64,000 bases of DNA, taken from positions 372,001 to 436,000 of the forward strand of contig OY723319.1 of assembly GCA_963210315.1 (NCBI GenBank), read 5' to 3'. The position numbers and the translations under genes are program-made. This stretch comes from Rhynchopus euleeides. Its lineage: Eukaryota; Euglenozoa; Diplonemea; Diplonemida; Diplonemidae. Below, one piece after another: positions 8,892-20,636 of this stretch. The notes beneath the pieces were generated by a model. It had not been told where the DNA came from. It worked only from the letters and a program-made list of their open reading frames with translations, and searched no databases. The stretch's first letter is position 1. Every line of letters starts with the position of its first letter.

Positions 8892-8927
8892 CCCCAATAC
8901 CCTCACGAGGTACAAACACACCCCTGA
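8892..8927 (+). pseudogene. Displaced 3' end of the RE1 RT reading frame
   Basis: These 12 codons follow the right CCCTG duplication. They are in the frame that would continue the RT gene if the insertion and one duplication were absent, and they end at TGA 8925-8927. This is the strongest sign that the insertion point is exactly as called. Confidence 0.65.
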
Positions 8928-9227
8928 AACGGAGAAAGAGTTAGGACGCCTAACATATCTCCCCCCTCACATCGAGGCCGACACAGAAATTACGATCGCA
9001 TGAAACAGCGGCCACGGGGCGCTCTTCCCGGAAGGACACAACGAAGCACTCAGCCTCGCCGGGGAGGGATACGATCCCGCCGGCAACATGCTCGACCACG
9101 GGTCGAAACCAAGGCCAGACGACACCACGCTGTTAACCCGAGGGCAAGGAAGGTTAGGGGCGGGGGGGGGGGGGCAACATATAAAGAAAGGACCGCTTGT
9201 GCGCACAGTAGCGAACACCAAGTCTTC

Positions 9228-9327
9228 TTTGCGCTAACCAGGCTCCTGGTCTCTAGCAAAGAAGACTGTTGGCAGCGCATGTGTTCACCCATGTACCCCA
9301 CAGGTAACGAACCAGCGCACAAACAAA
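9228..9327 (+). repeat. RE1 right direct repeat (A2)
   Basis: Identical over 100 bp to 1581-1680. Here the upstream flank extends the hairpin: agtcttctttgcgctaacc (9221-9239) pairs imperfectly with the later ggtctctagcaaagaagact, giving a stem of about 20 bp around ccaggctcctgg. Confidence 0.85.
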
Positions 9328-10287
9328 GGAAGAAAGGACGCCAAACGGTTTCCCCCCCCCCGATTTTTCCCTCGCCGATGGGCAAAGACCCCCCCCCCCC
9401 CACCCACCCCTGGTCACCCAGGAGAACAACCCCCCCCCAAGATGGCTCAGTCCAGGAATAGAGGGGGGTGCAGGGTGGGGAGGGAGTGACCCCATTTTCT
9501 TTTGCGGTAAGACACAGATAGATGCTCTGGAAAGGTTCAGGATAAAGGAATGGAAGGAAATAGCAGAAAGAACAAAAAAATATCCGCCCCCCCCCCCCCT
9601 TCCCCTCCCCTCCCTGCTGTATCGTAAAGTGACAGCAAAACGAGACAACAAACCAAATTTACTGCCGAAAGTTGTTTTGTTGGAACGCAGACCCCACTGT
9701 TTGTGTACACCACTCCCCCGGTCTGATGAAGTGGTGAGTGGGGACGCACGATCCAGCTAAAGGCACAGAAAGTTTCTCCCAGTTAGCTACACCGAACTAA
9801 CAACAAAAATAATAAAGCAAGGAAAGGGAGACCCCCCCACCTCCCCCCCCCTTGCTGCGCGAACCCCATCCTGTTGCCCTCCGTGTTGCGCTCCTGAATA
9901 CCGGAGCAGGTGGGTCGCCACACAGCTTGGAAGGATTCACCCGTAGAAGAAAAAGTGGGTCGTACTGTGCGCTATCTCACCAAGCAACAAGCAGCCCCAG
10001 AACAGAACGACAGGACGCGCAAGAGAACCGGGTTTCCTCTCCCAAAAAAATGGGCTTTTTAGAATTGACAGGTGCCCCCACCCCAGCGATGTATTTTTGA
10101 GGAGAGACAACGAGAGAGGAGAGTGAGAGTGGGGCGATCCTTCGTTGAGAAAGTGCAGAAAAGTGGAGGGACAAAATAACTACGCGAACCGCCCCACAAA
10201 AACTGGCTGTAAAGTGGCACAGTTTTAGCACAGCTGAAAGAGTTCTGACACCTTAGAGCGAAGGTCCCAAGAGAGGGAGAGAGAGAA

Positions 10288-10466
10288 CTTGTTTTGTAAT
10301 GTGCTTGTTGCGTGAGGTCAATACAGATGATGCTTGGGTGGGTAGCTAGGGCGGGGCAGTCTCCGCGTGTAGCTCCCCGGCACCTCCTGCATACGCAGTG
10401 TGTGATATATGTGACGCACAAAACAAGTTCTCTTCGCAACGCTACGCTGTTGCGTCCAAGAGAGAG
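10288..10466 (+). repeat. Dispersed repeat R1, copy 1
   Basis: Shares about 170 bp with 54701-54887. The second copy has an extra segment (gataaggcgttgtttgtgcg...) also present at 47669-47700, so the repeats are nested or modular. No coding is seen. Confidence 0.7.
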
Positions 10467-11420
10467 ACAAACAGAGGTCGGGACGGGAGGCAATATTGCA
10501 ACAAAAAAAATAGATATGACTGAGCGGGGGTGGGAGTATCGAGAGACAGGGGAAGGGGGGGGGGGGGGGTGGCAGATCCGCACAAACTCTGCTGAAGAGA
10601 GGGGGCGAGGGCGGGGAGGACAGGGGGGGGAGGGGGCGAGGGGAAGACTCGACAAGGGCAAAGGAGCTACAGGTCTTTTTTTAGAAGGGGTGGGTGGGGG
10701 TGGGGATATGACCTTCTGCTCTCACTGCCGGGAACTGTGTCCAGTTTTCTTTTTCACGCCGCCCACCCCAGTCCTCCCCCGTGCCGTCTCTTCGGCACGG
10801 CGTATCGTATTTTTGTCGGTGTATAGCACACCGGGACAAACACCTGCTCTCGATGCTCGCTCCACTGGCACACCCACATTAACTTGTGTGTATGTGTGCA
10901 GGGGTGGGAGGGAGGGGGGGGTACCGAAAGTAGTCAAGGCTGATCCTATATCCACTGCAGGCACACGTAGAACATAGACTGACAAGGGAGAACCTTCCGC
11001 TCCCGCACGGATTGCTGGGGCGGTGGGTGGTGTTGTGTATCGCAATGTGACTTGTCACGCACTGTGGCAACCTTGCTGCGGTGAGGCCTTTGGGTATCGA
11101 GGGGAGGAGGAGGAGGAGGAGGGGAATATCCCAAGCCATGTTTGACCTGTCCATTTCCCGCACCATCCCCCCCCCCCACCCCCTCACCCCTCCCACCGAT
11201 TTGAGAAACGACGCTCCGCCCATCCCAGACCCACCCCGCCCCCTTCTACAGTCTGTTGTGTGTGTCAAGAAGTGATATTCAAAATGAGTGTCACGTCAGT
11301 TCCTCATTTATTCCGCCCTCCCTCCTGCTGCTTGCACTTCAGAGCAAGCCGTATGCAGTGACGCAATGTCTCTTTTGTAAGCTTTTCAAAGAGACTGGAC
11401 CTACCCCCGCCCCAGAAGTC

Positions 11421-11555
11421 TTTTTACTGCAACAGGGCACTGCCAGTGTCAAAACGATAGCAGGCAGCGCTTTTTTTGGGCAACAAATCCAACAGCCTCA
11501 TCAGGCTGCGGAGTTGCTTTTGTTTTGCCCGGATTTTGGCGCACAAAACAACAGC
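11421..11555 (-). repeat. Dispersed repeat R2, copy 1
   Basis: The reverse complement matches 48974-49098, sharing gcgctgcctgctatc, ttttgacactg, ccctgttgcagtaaaaa and gcgccaaa-tccgggc, with small indels. It is non-coding and of unknown origin. Confidence 0.7.
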
Positions 11556-12075
11556 TTTTTCCTTTTTTGAGCGATTTGAACAAGCTTTTTTTTGGCCATC
11601 CTCATTGCAGCCCCGGTGGGATGGGCCTGCTGTTAGTTTCTGAGGACCCCTTGGCCTGACCCAGTGGGCTTCTGTTCTGCATATATCTCCCCACACACGT
11701 CGGGGGGGGGGACAAATCAGGGCTTCCCCTAGACGATTTTCCCGAAGAAATCGTCTTTTTTTCCCCCCCATTTTCCCACTTTTTGGGATTGAAGATTTTC
11801 TTCAAGATTTTTTTGGGGGGCTGAGGATTTTCCTCATTTTTGGGCTTCCCGGTTTGGCCTGGTTCTACCAGGCATACAGCTTGTTGCATGAAAGGTTTCC
11901 GCACGGAAGGAGCCCAGCACTGAGACGCCATCCGACGTCGCAAGAAAGGCTCAAAATCGTTCAGGAATTGGATGTTTGCTACTGCACACGCAGGTCGACC
12001 CGCCTCCCTCCTTCTGTTCCATGTGCACTCATCACCCGCACAGTTTCATCCAACCCCCATATCCCTTCCCACAAC

Positions 12076-12543
12076 ATGTCACTGGCGGCTTTTGGCTTCG
12101 GTGCAAGAAGGAATGTCGACGCATCTAAGATCCGCCTGGATTACTCGGCATTCCAGAAAGACCGCGACATCCTGCTTGAGTAGGCTCGGTACCGCCACAT
12201 TCAACTCCCCAAGGCGTACCAGTCGAAGAAAGCCCTCCTGGACTTCATCAAAAAGGACGACAAGCGGAACAAGCGTGTCCTTCCTGCATCTGCCCCGGGT
12301 CCTGCCCCTGCGCCTCCAGTGCCCCAGCCCTCTGGCTCGCGGTCGCGGTCGCGGTCTCGCTCACAGCCCCTCGACCTGAAGAGGCAGCGGACCGCCACCC
12401 CAGAGCTGCTGGACTACCCTCTCTCTGAAGATGAAGAGGAGTCGCCGCAAGATGTGGCGCAACCTGTGACCCGGCCGCATGGCCCACCGAGCATCATGGC
12501 CGAAGCCGCCGCGCGCGAAGCGCGCGGCGGAAAATTTTTTTGA
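12076..12543 (+). pseudogene. 155-codon ORF broken by one in-frame TAG (unrecognised)
   Basis: From ATG 12076 one frame runs to TGA 12541-12543 with a single TAG at 12181-12183. Both sides look like protein: M-S-L-A-A-F-G-F-G-A-R-R before, and a Lys/Arg-rich helical stretch (S-K-K-A-L-L-D-F-I-K-K-D-D-K-R-N-K-R), a Pro-rich part, an (R-S)n run and an acidic S-E-D-E-E-E-S segment after. The last codons run through a GC-rich palindrome (gccgcgcgcgaagcgcgcggc, around 12508) and are probably not native. This could be a relic of a mobile-element ORF, a gene fragment, or a gene using stop readthrough. I do not recognise the family. Confidence 0.45.
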
Positions 12544-15500
12544 CAGCCTTTTTTTCTGTGGAAAAAATCGTCATGACTTTTTGGAGGGATGAAGATTGTG
12601 GGAAGCCCTGGGACAAATACACCGAGAGTATTTTTTTTTGCCGGGAGAGGGGACGGGGCGGCAGCAACGTCATGACGACGTCAAATAGACAAACAGACTC
12701 ACGCGGCAATACCAGCCTAGGTTCTTTCAATGGGCGATCCGCACTTGAAGGGAAAGAGAGGCTGACTGGGCGGGGGGGAGGCAATGATGCAGTGAAAGGG
12801 GGGTCAAGACGAGCCTCAAACAAGACGCGCTCTCTTCCTCTTCACTCGATAAGAGGTGGATGTAGGATTACGTAGTGACAGTAGATAGGGTGTGGGATTT
12901 GCCGTGGGGCACGACGGGTGGCAGGACTCAATAGTAGTGAAGAGTGAAGATGGGGGGCAACACGTGCACCCCCCCCCCCCCTGGGAGTCAAAAGGCATAT
13001 ATCAGCGAGAAGCGCTCTTCGAGTTGGTTGACTTTCCGAAGCTGTTTAACGCGTTTTTTCCCCCTCTGCTGTGCCCCGTAGCTCCGCAGTAGAGTTTCAG
13101 GTCACCACCTTTGGGTGCGACTCCCCTTCAACGCTCAACCGATCAAAAGAAAATCACTCGAGAAGTAATAACGGGAGTGGGGCAAGGAGGGAGGGAGTGA
13201 GGGAGGACTCTTCCGTGTTTATTCCCGTACGCCAACCCCCTACCTACAAAAGGGGGTCGGGAATGTACGCACGCGGTGGTGATGGGGGTGGGGGTGGTAA
13301 GTGTGATGATGTGTAGTGACCTCAATGCACCTGTATTCGAACAGGTTAGACGACGCGCATTCTACGGCCATTTTATCTTGTGATCAGTGTGCCATGCCAT
13401 GTGGTATGACAAGGCCACCGTGCAGTAGATGGGGAACTCGGGGGAGGGGACACAGGTGGGGCAGAAAATGCATGCTGTTCGGTAGGCCCAGCACACACCC
13501 ACACACCCCACGCAGCCCCTCGGCGTTGGTAGGGCAGGGAGGGCCTTCGTTCCACAGCGGAGAAGGGGTGAACACCGCGCTAACATATAGCACGGCACAC
13601 CCCGGCACAGCTTTGGCAGAACGAAGCCCTCCGCCAGTAGATAGCGAATATGCGGGTAAAGGGAAGGGATGGGTTGGGGGGGGGGGGTGTTGAGTGTTGT
13701 TCCGCACACATCCCAGCGCACCCCCCCCCCCCACACCCTCACGCGGAGCCTGGTTCTCGGCCCGCATTGAACGTTTGTTTGTTTGTTTCCCCCGTTTTTT
13801 TATGTGGGCACTCTAAGGGATGCGGGGAGGGGGAGGGCGTCTTCGCTCACGAAGTATTCGGCTGTAATTTTCGGCGGGTTGCTCCCAACGAAATAGGAGG
13901 GAATGCACGACAAGTGCGCTGTCTCAAGGCTGTGTTGAGCCCCTGTGAAGTGGGCATAAAGGTGTTAATCCAAAAGCTTCAGGCGTACGATTTCCTTCGT
14001 TCCCCCTCGCGATATCGCGATGAGGACAAGTGAAACGTTTTCTGTGGTAGAGACAGCCCGGTACTCCCACCGGCCGCGTTACGCAACCAATGAAGTACAG
14101 AAACTGCAGCTGGACAAACTGTTTTCGGCACCCCGAAATCACAAATTCTGCTCGTGGCATTCCCTCTTCGTGCGAGTAGTAATCACAGGAGCCAGCTCTC
14201 GACCCCCCAATCCCAACAACAATCTCTGTGTTGTTGGCGCCCCCCTGGCGATCGTACCGCTCCTACGACGACGAGGGGCGCCCATCTGATTTTCTTCTTC
14301 TTTCTGAGTGTCACAACTGACCTAAAACAAGCCGCCTCTGGGCGAGGGTGGGCGACGGTGGGCGAGTGCGGGCGAGTGCGGGCGAGGGTGGGCGAGGGCG
14401 GGCGACGGTGACCGACGGTGGGCGGGCAGGTGGTGGGCCAACCTGGGCCCCGCGGTAGGTTGCCGCTCGCTCGTCATTTTCCCCTTCCATTGCACTTTTC
14501 GGAATCCGTGCGGATCGTGGTGGGGTCATTTTGGTGGTGCCAAACTTCACCCATGAAGTACAGGTCTGGTTCAGGCACTTTTGCAGGTGACTAGGAGGCA
14601 GCTCGCCGCCCCACCCCACCCACCCAGCGGGACCCCCCTCACGGATTTTCCAAAAAAACCCGTTCTTTTGAACGTTTGGGATCTGTGCGGATCGTGGTGG
14701 GGTCATTTTGGTTATGGGGCGCCAGTTTACACCCCTTATTATTACAAACCCCACCAGAAAACAGCCAACTTGGGCGAGGGTGGACGAGGGTGGGCGACGG
14801 TGGGCGAGAGTGGGCGACGGTGGGCGAGTGTGGGCGAGGGTGGTCGACGGTGATCGACGGTGGTCGGGGGTGGTCGAGGGTGGGCGACGGTGGTCGAGGG
14901 TGGTCGAGGGTGGTACGAGTGCTGGGCGACGCCAAAAAGGCGGCTTGTTTTAGGTCAGTCACAACAACAGATTCTTCTTAAAATAGAGGTTTGCAGGAGC
15001 ATGTCGCCACTGCACGGCCCATGCCATGGGCACCGAGATGCCTCCCTGCATGGGGTAGAACGCCTGCCCGCCTGCCCCACCTCCCCCAGTCCAGGTTTAA
15101 AAACAGGCTGGGCTATTTTTTTTGGATGAACAAAAAGGCAGACAACAAAAGGTCAACCTAACAGGGAGGCGACCCTCCCCCCTCCCCCCTCCCCCCTCCC
15201 CCCCCCCCCCTCTCTCTCTCTCTCTCCACCCGTTCTGCACGCTATGTCCGGGATCGAGGCATGTGCTGTGCAGAACAGGGGAGCTGGCGACTCATGATTG
15301 CCACACGTTAGCACCATCATATCGCCTATTTTTCGCTAGTTTCCGCAGAGCGCGCGGGAATGGGGAACACAAGTAGAAACAGTAGTAGATGCACGCAGCC
15401 AGTTTCGGCAGTAGATGCATGACAGGGGCAGAGATGGGGTAGGGCGGTGTGGGGCGGGGATGCCGTGGCTCCTAGATGCTCGCTTGGCGACGGGGATGTC

Positions 15501-17520
15501 GACCTCGGTCGCAGATCAAAATGTGCAACAGAAGTGTGTTGCTGCTTGGGGGAGAGGGATAAAGAAGTGTGAAGCCACAGGCACCCCGCACCCCGCCACA
15601 CTGCCCACACCCCCTACACCGCGTAGATAGTAGACTTGAGAAGAGGTCGGGAAAGACGAGGGCACAAAAAGGTCACAGATGGGGGGGGCTCGCGCAGGTA
15701 GAACTGCTGCGCTAGCCCCACCAAGCAGCCACAGTAGGCAGGATGCGCGCAGGCACCGGGGGCCGCTCTCCTAGAAAAGAATAGGCTACGCAAACAAAAA
15801 AGAGGGGGGGGGGGGTAGTGAAATAGAAGTAGAAGGGAGCGCAAAAATGATCACCCTTCATTCGTTGAAAAAGGGGGGGGGGGGCGGGGATGACAAAAAT
15901 AATCAACAAAACTCGGGTTGCAACTAGGGTTCGTGCAGGATCCGATCCGTAGAGAAGGAAACTTTGCGTCTGCAAATCAGAAAGGGGGAGAGAAGAACCA
16001 GCGGGTATTCGTCGATCACGAGATCCGCATAGCAAAGTTTCCTGCGTTGTGAGCACAGATCCAACAATAAAAAATCAGGCCAAATAAAAACGAGAAATAA
16101 ACCTTGGTTTACTCGTTGATCGCACCTCGCACGAATCACATAGGCAGAACATATCCCGCCTGCCTGGAGAGTGGTGTGCGGTTGTGCCGGCAAGCACTTC
16201 TTTTGCACTTCTCTTCACCCCCCCCCCCCGATCGTTGCATTTCAGCCTGACAAGCTGCCGGTTTGTTGGGGAACTGTTATCCGCGAGCTCCCTCACCACC
16301 CAGAAGTGGATCGGGTGGATCTGAAAGCCCGGCGGTGGGGATGGGGGGGGCTGGGGGGTGTGAGGAAAGGCTTGTATGACGCGAAGAGGCACGGCCAACA
16401 CGTGATCCTCCTTCATAAACTGCGGGCATCCTTTACTGGGATGGTGTGAATCGAAAACAACGGCCTTTCGGAACAATGGCTTCCACCCAGAAGTTGGGCA
16501 CATCGGGGTTCTGAGAGGATCCGATGATACCCACCCTGTATGGCTTGCATTGACTTTTTATTCCAATTTCTTCTTCAGAGTATCCTGAGGAGTGCCGGAC
16601 ACACACAGAGCGGGGGACACACGCTCGATGCGGGTCCCACTGCCAGACTGCAAAGGCCACCTCTGTGAGGGTCTTCGCTGAGTTGGCGTTTTTACCAAAA
16701 CGGTACTACCTGGTCGAAACACCCTGCCCAGCAACTGTTAATAACAGCACCGAACGACTTTAATTTTGGGCTCGCATCCCATCCCAAGGCTGTGTTGAGG
16801 GCCCTGCAGCAGTTCCACCTGTTCAAAGACTCGTGGGTGCTGCACAGAGGCACTGGAGGATGGCTGTCTCGACATACACAATAGAGCGGGTCGTTACACC
16901 ACACGCTTTGTATTTTTCTTGCTCGACCAGCATGCTATTTGTTTGGGTGTGCCGAAAACGACCAGCCCAAAGGAATGCACGAGAATCGAACAGGCAGTGC
17001 CGACCCCCCTCAGCAACACATACCCAGGTGCGGTAGTAACCTTTCATCCAGTGCCGGACCGCACTGAGAGAATGATCGTGTGACCTCCACGGATGGTTTG
17101 GGGCGTCACACGGGGGGTCTGTCTCACAAGATACGCTGCTGGAAACGGAAGGCACTACCAAGCAATACTTTTTGCCGGAGATAAGCCGTGGCACGCCTTT
17201 GGAAGGGCGGTGGTGGTTGGTATTGTAAGTTGAAAATTTTTAAAACATTCTGTGTGCCACACACACACTCACCTAGCACAGATGTTGGGTCTTGGGGAAG
17301 AAGCGGCATCGATACCACTTGGAGGGACACCATCTCCGCGTCACCATAGCGTTCTGCGTTTGCGAGCTGCATACTGCTATAGGACGACACGACAACTCGC
17401 TGTTGTACTTCTTCAGCACACACACCACGCGAGATGCGATATACTGTGCCCCCCCCCCAGTGATGTTATAAATCGGGGTTTCCTGAGCCCGGTTCAAAAA
17501 AATCCAAAAAAATCCATAAA
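12544..17520. other. Gene-free stretch with minisatellite and homopolymer tracts
   Basis: No supportable gene. Poly-C/poly-G runs occur around 12969, 13676, 13727, 15178-15222, 15808, 15871 and 16217. A minisatellite block lies at 14310-14966. Short open frames on both strands around 16160-16500 have no recognisable domain. Confidence 0.55.
14310..14966. repeat. Inverted-repeat-bounded block with GGGCGAGGGT minisatellite
   Basis: The arms cacaactgacctaaaacaagc (from 14312) and its complement around 14939-14966 face each other. Inside, decamers of the type gggcgagggt / ggtcgagggt are repeated at 14340-14430 and 14773-14915. Between them the motif gtgcggatcgtggtggggtc occurs twice (about 14514 and 14685); a third relative is at 33675. 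It may be a small mobile element that carries its own tandem array. Confidence 0.6.
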
Positions 17521-19550
17521 ACATACATTGGGCGTTATTCCGTTACCAGTAACGGTAATAACGTTATTTTTGCGTTATTTTTTGACCCCAAAAAAGGCAG
17601 CATTTCCCGGTGAATCTGACCCGAAACTCGGGTCCCTACCCCCCCTAAAAGAATTTTCTTGGGTAAAATATCACTCCAGGGGGCCACTCCGTGATGTCAA
17701 AAAATTGGAAAACGTTTTCTCCTAAAATAACGCGTTATTTTTCCGTTATTTTCATGAAAACTTGCGTTATTCGGACAATTTTGCGGGCGGATGGTGTAGT
17801 TTTTGGTGGAGATGGCTCCAGAATACCCCCCTGGGACCATTTTTTGGATAATAACGCACGGACATGTCGAGTTTCGTGAAAAAATCATGTTTTTTGGCTT
17901 TTTCAAGGCAAATACTGCAGAAACCCCTGCAACCTTGCAGCATCCAATGTTCCTGGAGTGAAATTTGGAGTGAAAATCACTCCAAAATCACTCAGTGTGG
18001 ACGCAGAAGTGAATCCTTCAGGAATACACCCGCACACCTCACATTGGCGGTGTATAAACCACCTGATATTTTTACTCGTTACGAGCGACGAAGTAGCGCG
18101 AAGTAGCGACGTGCCCATTTTTTCCCGGTCCGTTCTAAAATAGTTACGTTCCAAAAGTCCGTTACTGGTGCTGTCAAAGACGCTTCGCACAATATACGCA
18201 CGAACTACCCAAAGTACGCTCGGGCTACGCACGAAGTACGCAGGAACTACACAATTTGAACTTTCTTGCACCCCCCAGTCATTATTTGCACGCACTCCAG
18301 GTCCCATATTTGCACCAGTGCAAATATGAGACCTGGAGTGCAAATATGAGGAATTTCCGAGTTCGTCGTGATGTGCAAAACATGACTGGGTTGTGCAAGA
18401 AACCATCATCTGCACCCCGTATCGGCCTCAATTGCACCCTCGTGCAGGTAAAAAAAGGCCTCGGGCCTCCGGCCCTCGGACCGTTTTTTAATTACGCACA
18501 CGACCTTCGCGCGGAAAGTGTCATTCAGCCCTGCCAAACGTGCTCTACACACCACCCCCTTCATCAGGCAAGTGGGTTTGTAAGGGTGTGTGGAAGCGTC
18601 AACGCTCGGGTGCAGGAAATTTACATTTTGGTCGCAAATGGCGTTACACATGCACTATGCACAACGTGTGCACGATTTCGGCAGAACTACGCACAACCAA
18701 CGCAATTTGGACCTTTCAACAACACCATTCACGGTACTTCGATTTTGGGTGGGAAAGATGGGGCAAGGAAGTGGCAAAAACTGCGAAGAAGGTCGAAAAT
18801 TTTCACATTTTCATCAGAAACCATATTCAACGGATTCCAATTTTCGGGTGAAATCAAGCAGGTTGGCACAATGGCTCATGTTCACCCAAAAATGCACCTA
18901 CCAAACCTCTTTTGCTTGATTTTTGGGACGGCATGGGTGATCCAGAGGCCAAAAATCACGATTTTTTCACCAATTCCTTCGACAACGGACAGTTCCAGAC
19001 CACAAGGACCACATTTTGGGGTCAGAATTTTCTCGGTCAAAAAATTCGAAAAATCTGAAATCTCTCGGAATTTTGAGCATTTTTTGAGATTGGCATGCCC
19101 ATTTTAGACCCTTTGCGTGGCTCTAAACCCAAAAATTTGCTCGAAAATGGCCTCAAATAGCCTAAAACAGCCCATTCTGGCCACCCCGAAAAAAAAATTC
19201 GAAAAGGGTCCCCCTATAGAAGTTGCCCAAAAATACCGAAAATAACGCGGTATTACCGGTAATAACGGTAATAACGTTACCGATAACGTTATTACCGTTA
19301 CTGATAACGGTATTACCGTTACCGATAACGGTAATAACGGTAATAACGTTACCGATAACGTTATTACCGTTCCTGATAACGGTAATAACGGTATTACCGT
19401 TATCGATAACGGTATAACGCGGAAAAATAACGTTACCGATTTTCGGATAACGTTATTCGGCCGTTCTGGAACGTTATTAACGGTAAGTTATTTTACCGAA
19501 AAAATAACGGTATTACCGTTACTGGTAACGCAATAACGCCCGATGTATGA
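17521..19550. mobile_element. 2.0-kb TAACG-rich foldback / TIR element
   Basis: The outer 50 bp are inverted repeats with about 46 matches: left acatacattgggcgttatt..., right ...aataacgcccgatgtatga. Both ends pass into long runs of taacggtaa/ttaccgtta words (17530-17570 and 19240-19500). The middle contains a 48-bp hairpin (18293-18340, one mismatch) within a larger imperfect palindrome (about 18259-18407). A 283-codon ORF at 18256-19107 crosses these palindromes, has no recognisable domain and is not called. No clear target duplication is seen. Probably a non-autonomous transposon. Confidence 0.65.
18293..18340. repeat. 48-bp hairpin inside the TAACG element
   Basis: cactccaggtcccatatttg and its complement with one mismatch, back to back with almost no loop. 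Flanking sequences (tcttgcacc...cagtcat and atgactggg...tgcaagaaa) extend the pairing to about 150 bp. Confidence 0.8.
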
Positions 19551-19823
19551 ATAATAAAAATCAATAAAAATCCATAAAAATCCATAAAAGTCAATCCCCC
19601 GTGTATGTGTGGGGGTGAGCGAGCTGCCCACCCACTATCCCACCCCTGCCTCCTGCACACAACACGATAATATAGACTCTGTCCGTCGGTGGACCCATAA
19701 GAGGGACCTGGGGCGGGATTTTCGGGATTTTCGGAAAAACCCCAAAGGGCTAACAGCGAAAATCTGTAGTTCGGCGAAAGCCCGCATATTTCTGACATCT
19801 CCTGGGAAAGGAAAACCAGGGCA

Positions 19824-20633
19824 CTACCCCCTATGAGGCAAGCTCAGGAAGTGCCCTCGCAAGTCAGATTCTTGCCACTGTACAAAACAGGGGGTACCCA
19901 TACAAACACAGGAGGGATGATTGAGGGATGATCCCTCTCCCTTGCTCCGTGTCGGTGTCTCCGCGTGCGACCAGCAAGCCTTGCGCCCAGGCATCTCAGA
20001 GTGGGGGTATTTGTTAACATGTTTGCCGGTGTCCTCAGGGCTGGCGGGGAAGGGGCCGTATCGGGCGTGGACCTTATCCAATATGCGGTCCACGCCGATC
20101 CGGGAGCACAAGTGCTTCTCCCAACGGGCCACCCGACGAAGCTCGAGGTCGTACGGGACCTCCTCCGCCTCCTTCTGGGCCTCCAGGAAGGCGATCTTCT
20201 TCGCCTGTTCCGCAACCTGTTTGCGGAGGGAAGCAGCGTCGGCCTCGTCCCCGGCAGGGGGTACCGTGTCCACAACGGCCTCCCTCAGGTCCTCTTCATC
20301 CGCGCCCGGAGGTGCTTCCAAGTCGCCGCTCCGGACAAGGGGCTCCTTCTGGTGCACCTCCCAGGCGCAGGGCGGACAGACCCACCTCGTCCCCTCCCGT
20401 GGCAACAGGCGAACGCGATCATCGCGGTCGGGAATCCTCTTCTCCAGGCATTCTACCGAACCGCGACATCCACACCGGTTGCACTGCGTGCCCCCATCGT
20501 GGAGGGTCTCGCAGGAGGGGACGAGGACGCAGTCCGTCGATGTGGAGGCCGGGGCGGCGTCAGCTGGGTACTCCACCGAGGGGATGCGGCTCCAGTCAAC
20601 CAGCTCCAGGTCGAACTTCGCCCTATCGGACAT
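19824..20633 (-). pseudogene. Truncated RE1-type Gag
   Basis: An ATG-initiated frame of 269 codons whose first roughly 200 residues resemble RE1 Gag: the same Cys-pair module (C-N-R-C-G-C-R-G-S-V-E-C), the W-V-C-P-P-C-A-W signature, an Asp/Ala linker and a coiled coil (K-K-I-A-F-L-E-A-Q-K-E). Upstream, 20637-20705 matches the RE1 leader repeat in part (ctgttggcagcg, gcgcacaaacaaaa). After about residue 200 the sequence no longer resembles Gag, and no YR or RT follows, so this is a 3'-truncated copy of a diverged RE1 relative. It could still encode a short Gag. Confidence 0.7.
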
Positions 20634-20636
20634 TTT

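Larger units (their letters stand above)
1581..9327 (+). mobile_element. RE1: tyrosine-recombinase retroelement (Gag-YR-RT/RNase H), split by a later insertion
   Basis: A retroelement encoding, in order, a zinc-finger Gag, a tyrosine recombinase and a reverse transcriptase with RNase H. It is bounded by two identical 100-bp direct repeats (1581-1680 and 9228-9327). Without the 3,579-bp insertion at 5308-8886 the element is about 4.2 kb. There is no DDE integrase or protease; integration would use the recombinase, as in DIRS/Ngaro/VIPER elements. Known DIRS and Ngaro elements put YR after RT. YR before RT is, as I recall, the order of kinetoplastid VIPER elements. The identical terminal repeats and open frames suggest recent activity. 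Exact outer ends are not defined; a short accgcttgtgcgca motif follows the left repeat (1685) and precedes the right one (9191), hinting at split repeats. Confidence 0.85.
9328..12075. other. Gene-free stretch with dispersed repeats
   Basis: No gene is supported. It contains many C or G runs (9352, 9390, 9588, 10557, 11167 and others). Two dispersed repeats are noted. 10288-10466 recurs in direct orientation at 54701-54887 (shared cttgttttgtaatgtg, ctccgcgtgtagctcccc, cttcgcaacgctacgct). 11421-11555 recurs in inverse orientation at 48974-49098. About 10848-10885 resembles a motif in an intron near 60000-60045 and one near 28740-28775. These look like remnants of small mobile elements of unknown type. 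Confidence 0.6.

Noticed and set aside
14301-14312. TTTCTGAGTGTC, matching part of the Euglena spliced leader as I recall it
   Set aside because: Only 12 bases match, no donor site or small-RNA gene structure follows, and it lies next to an inverted-repeat arm.
18256-19107. 283-codon ORF in the TAACG element
   Set aside because: It crosses nested palindromes, has biased composition and no recognisable domain.
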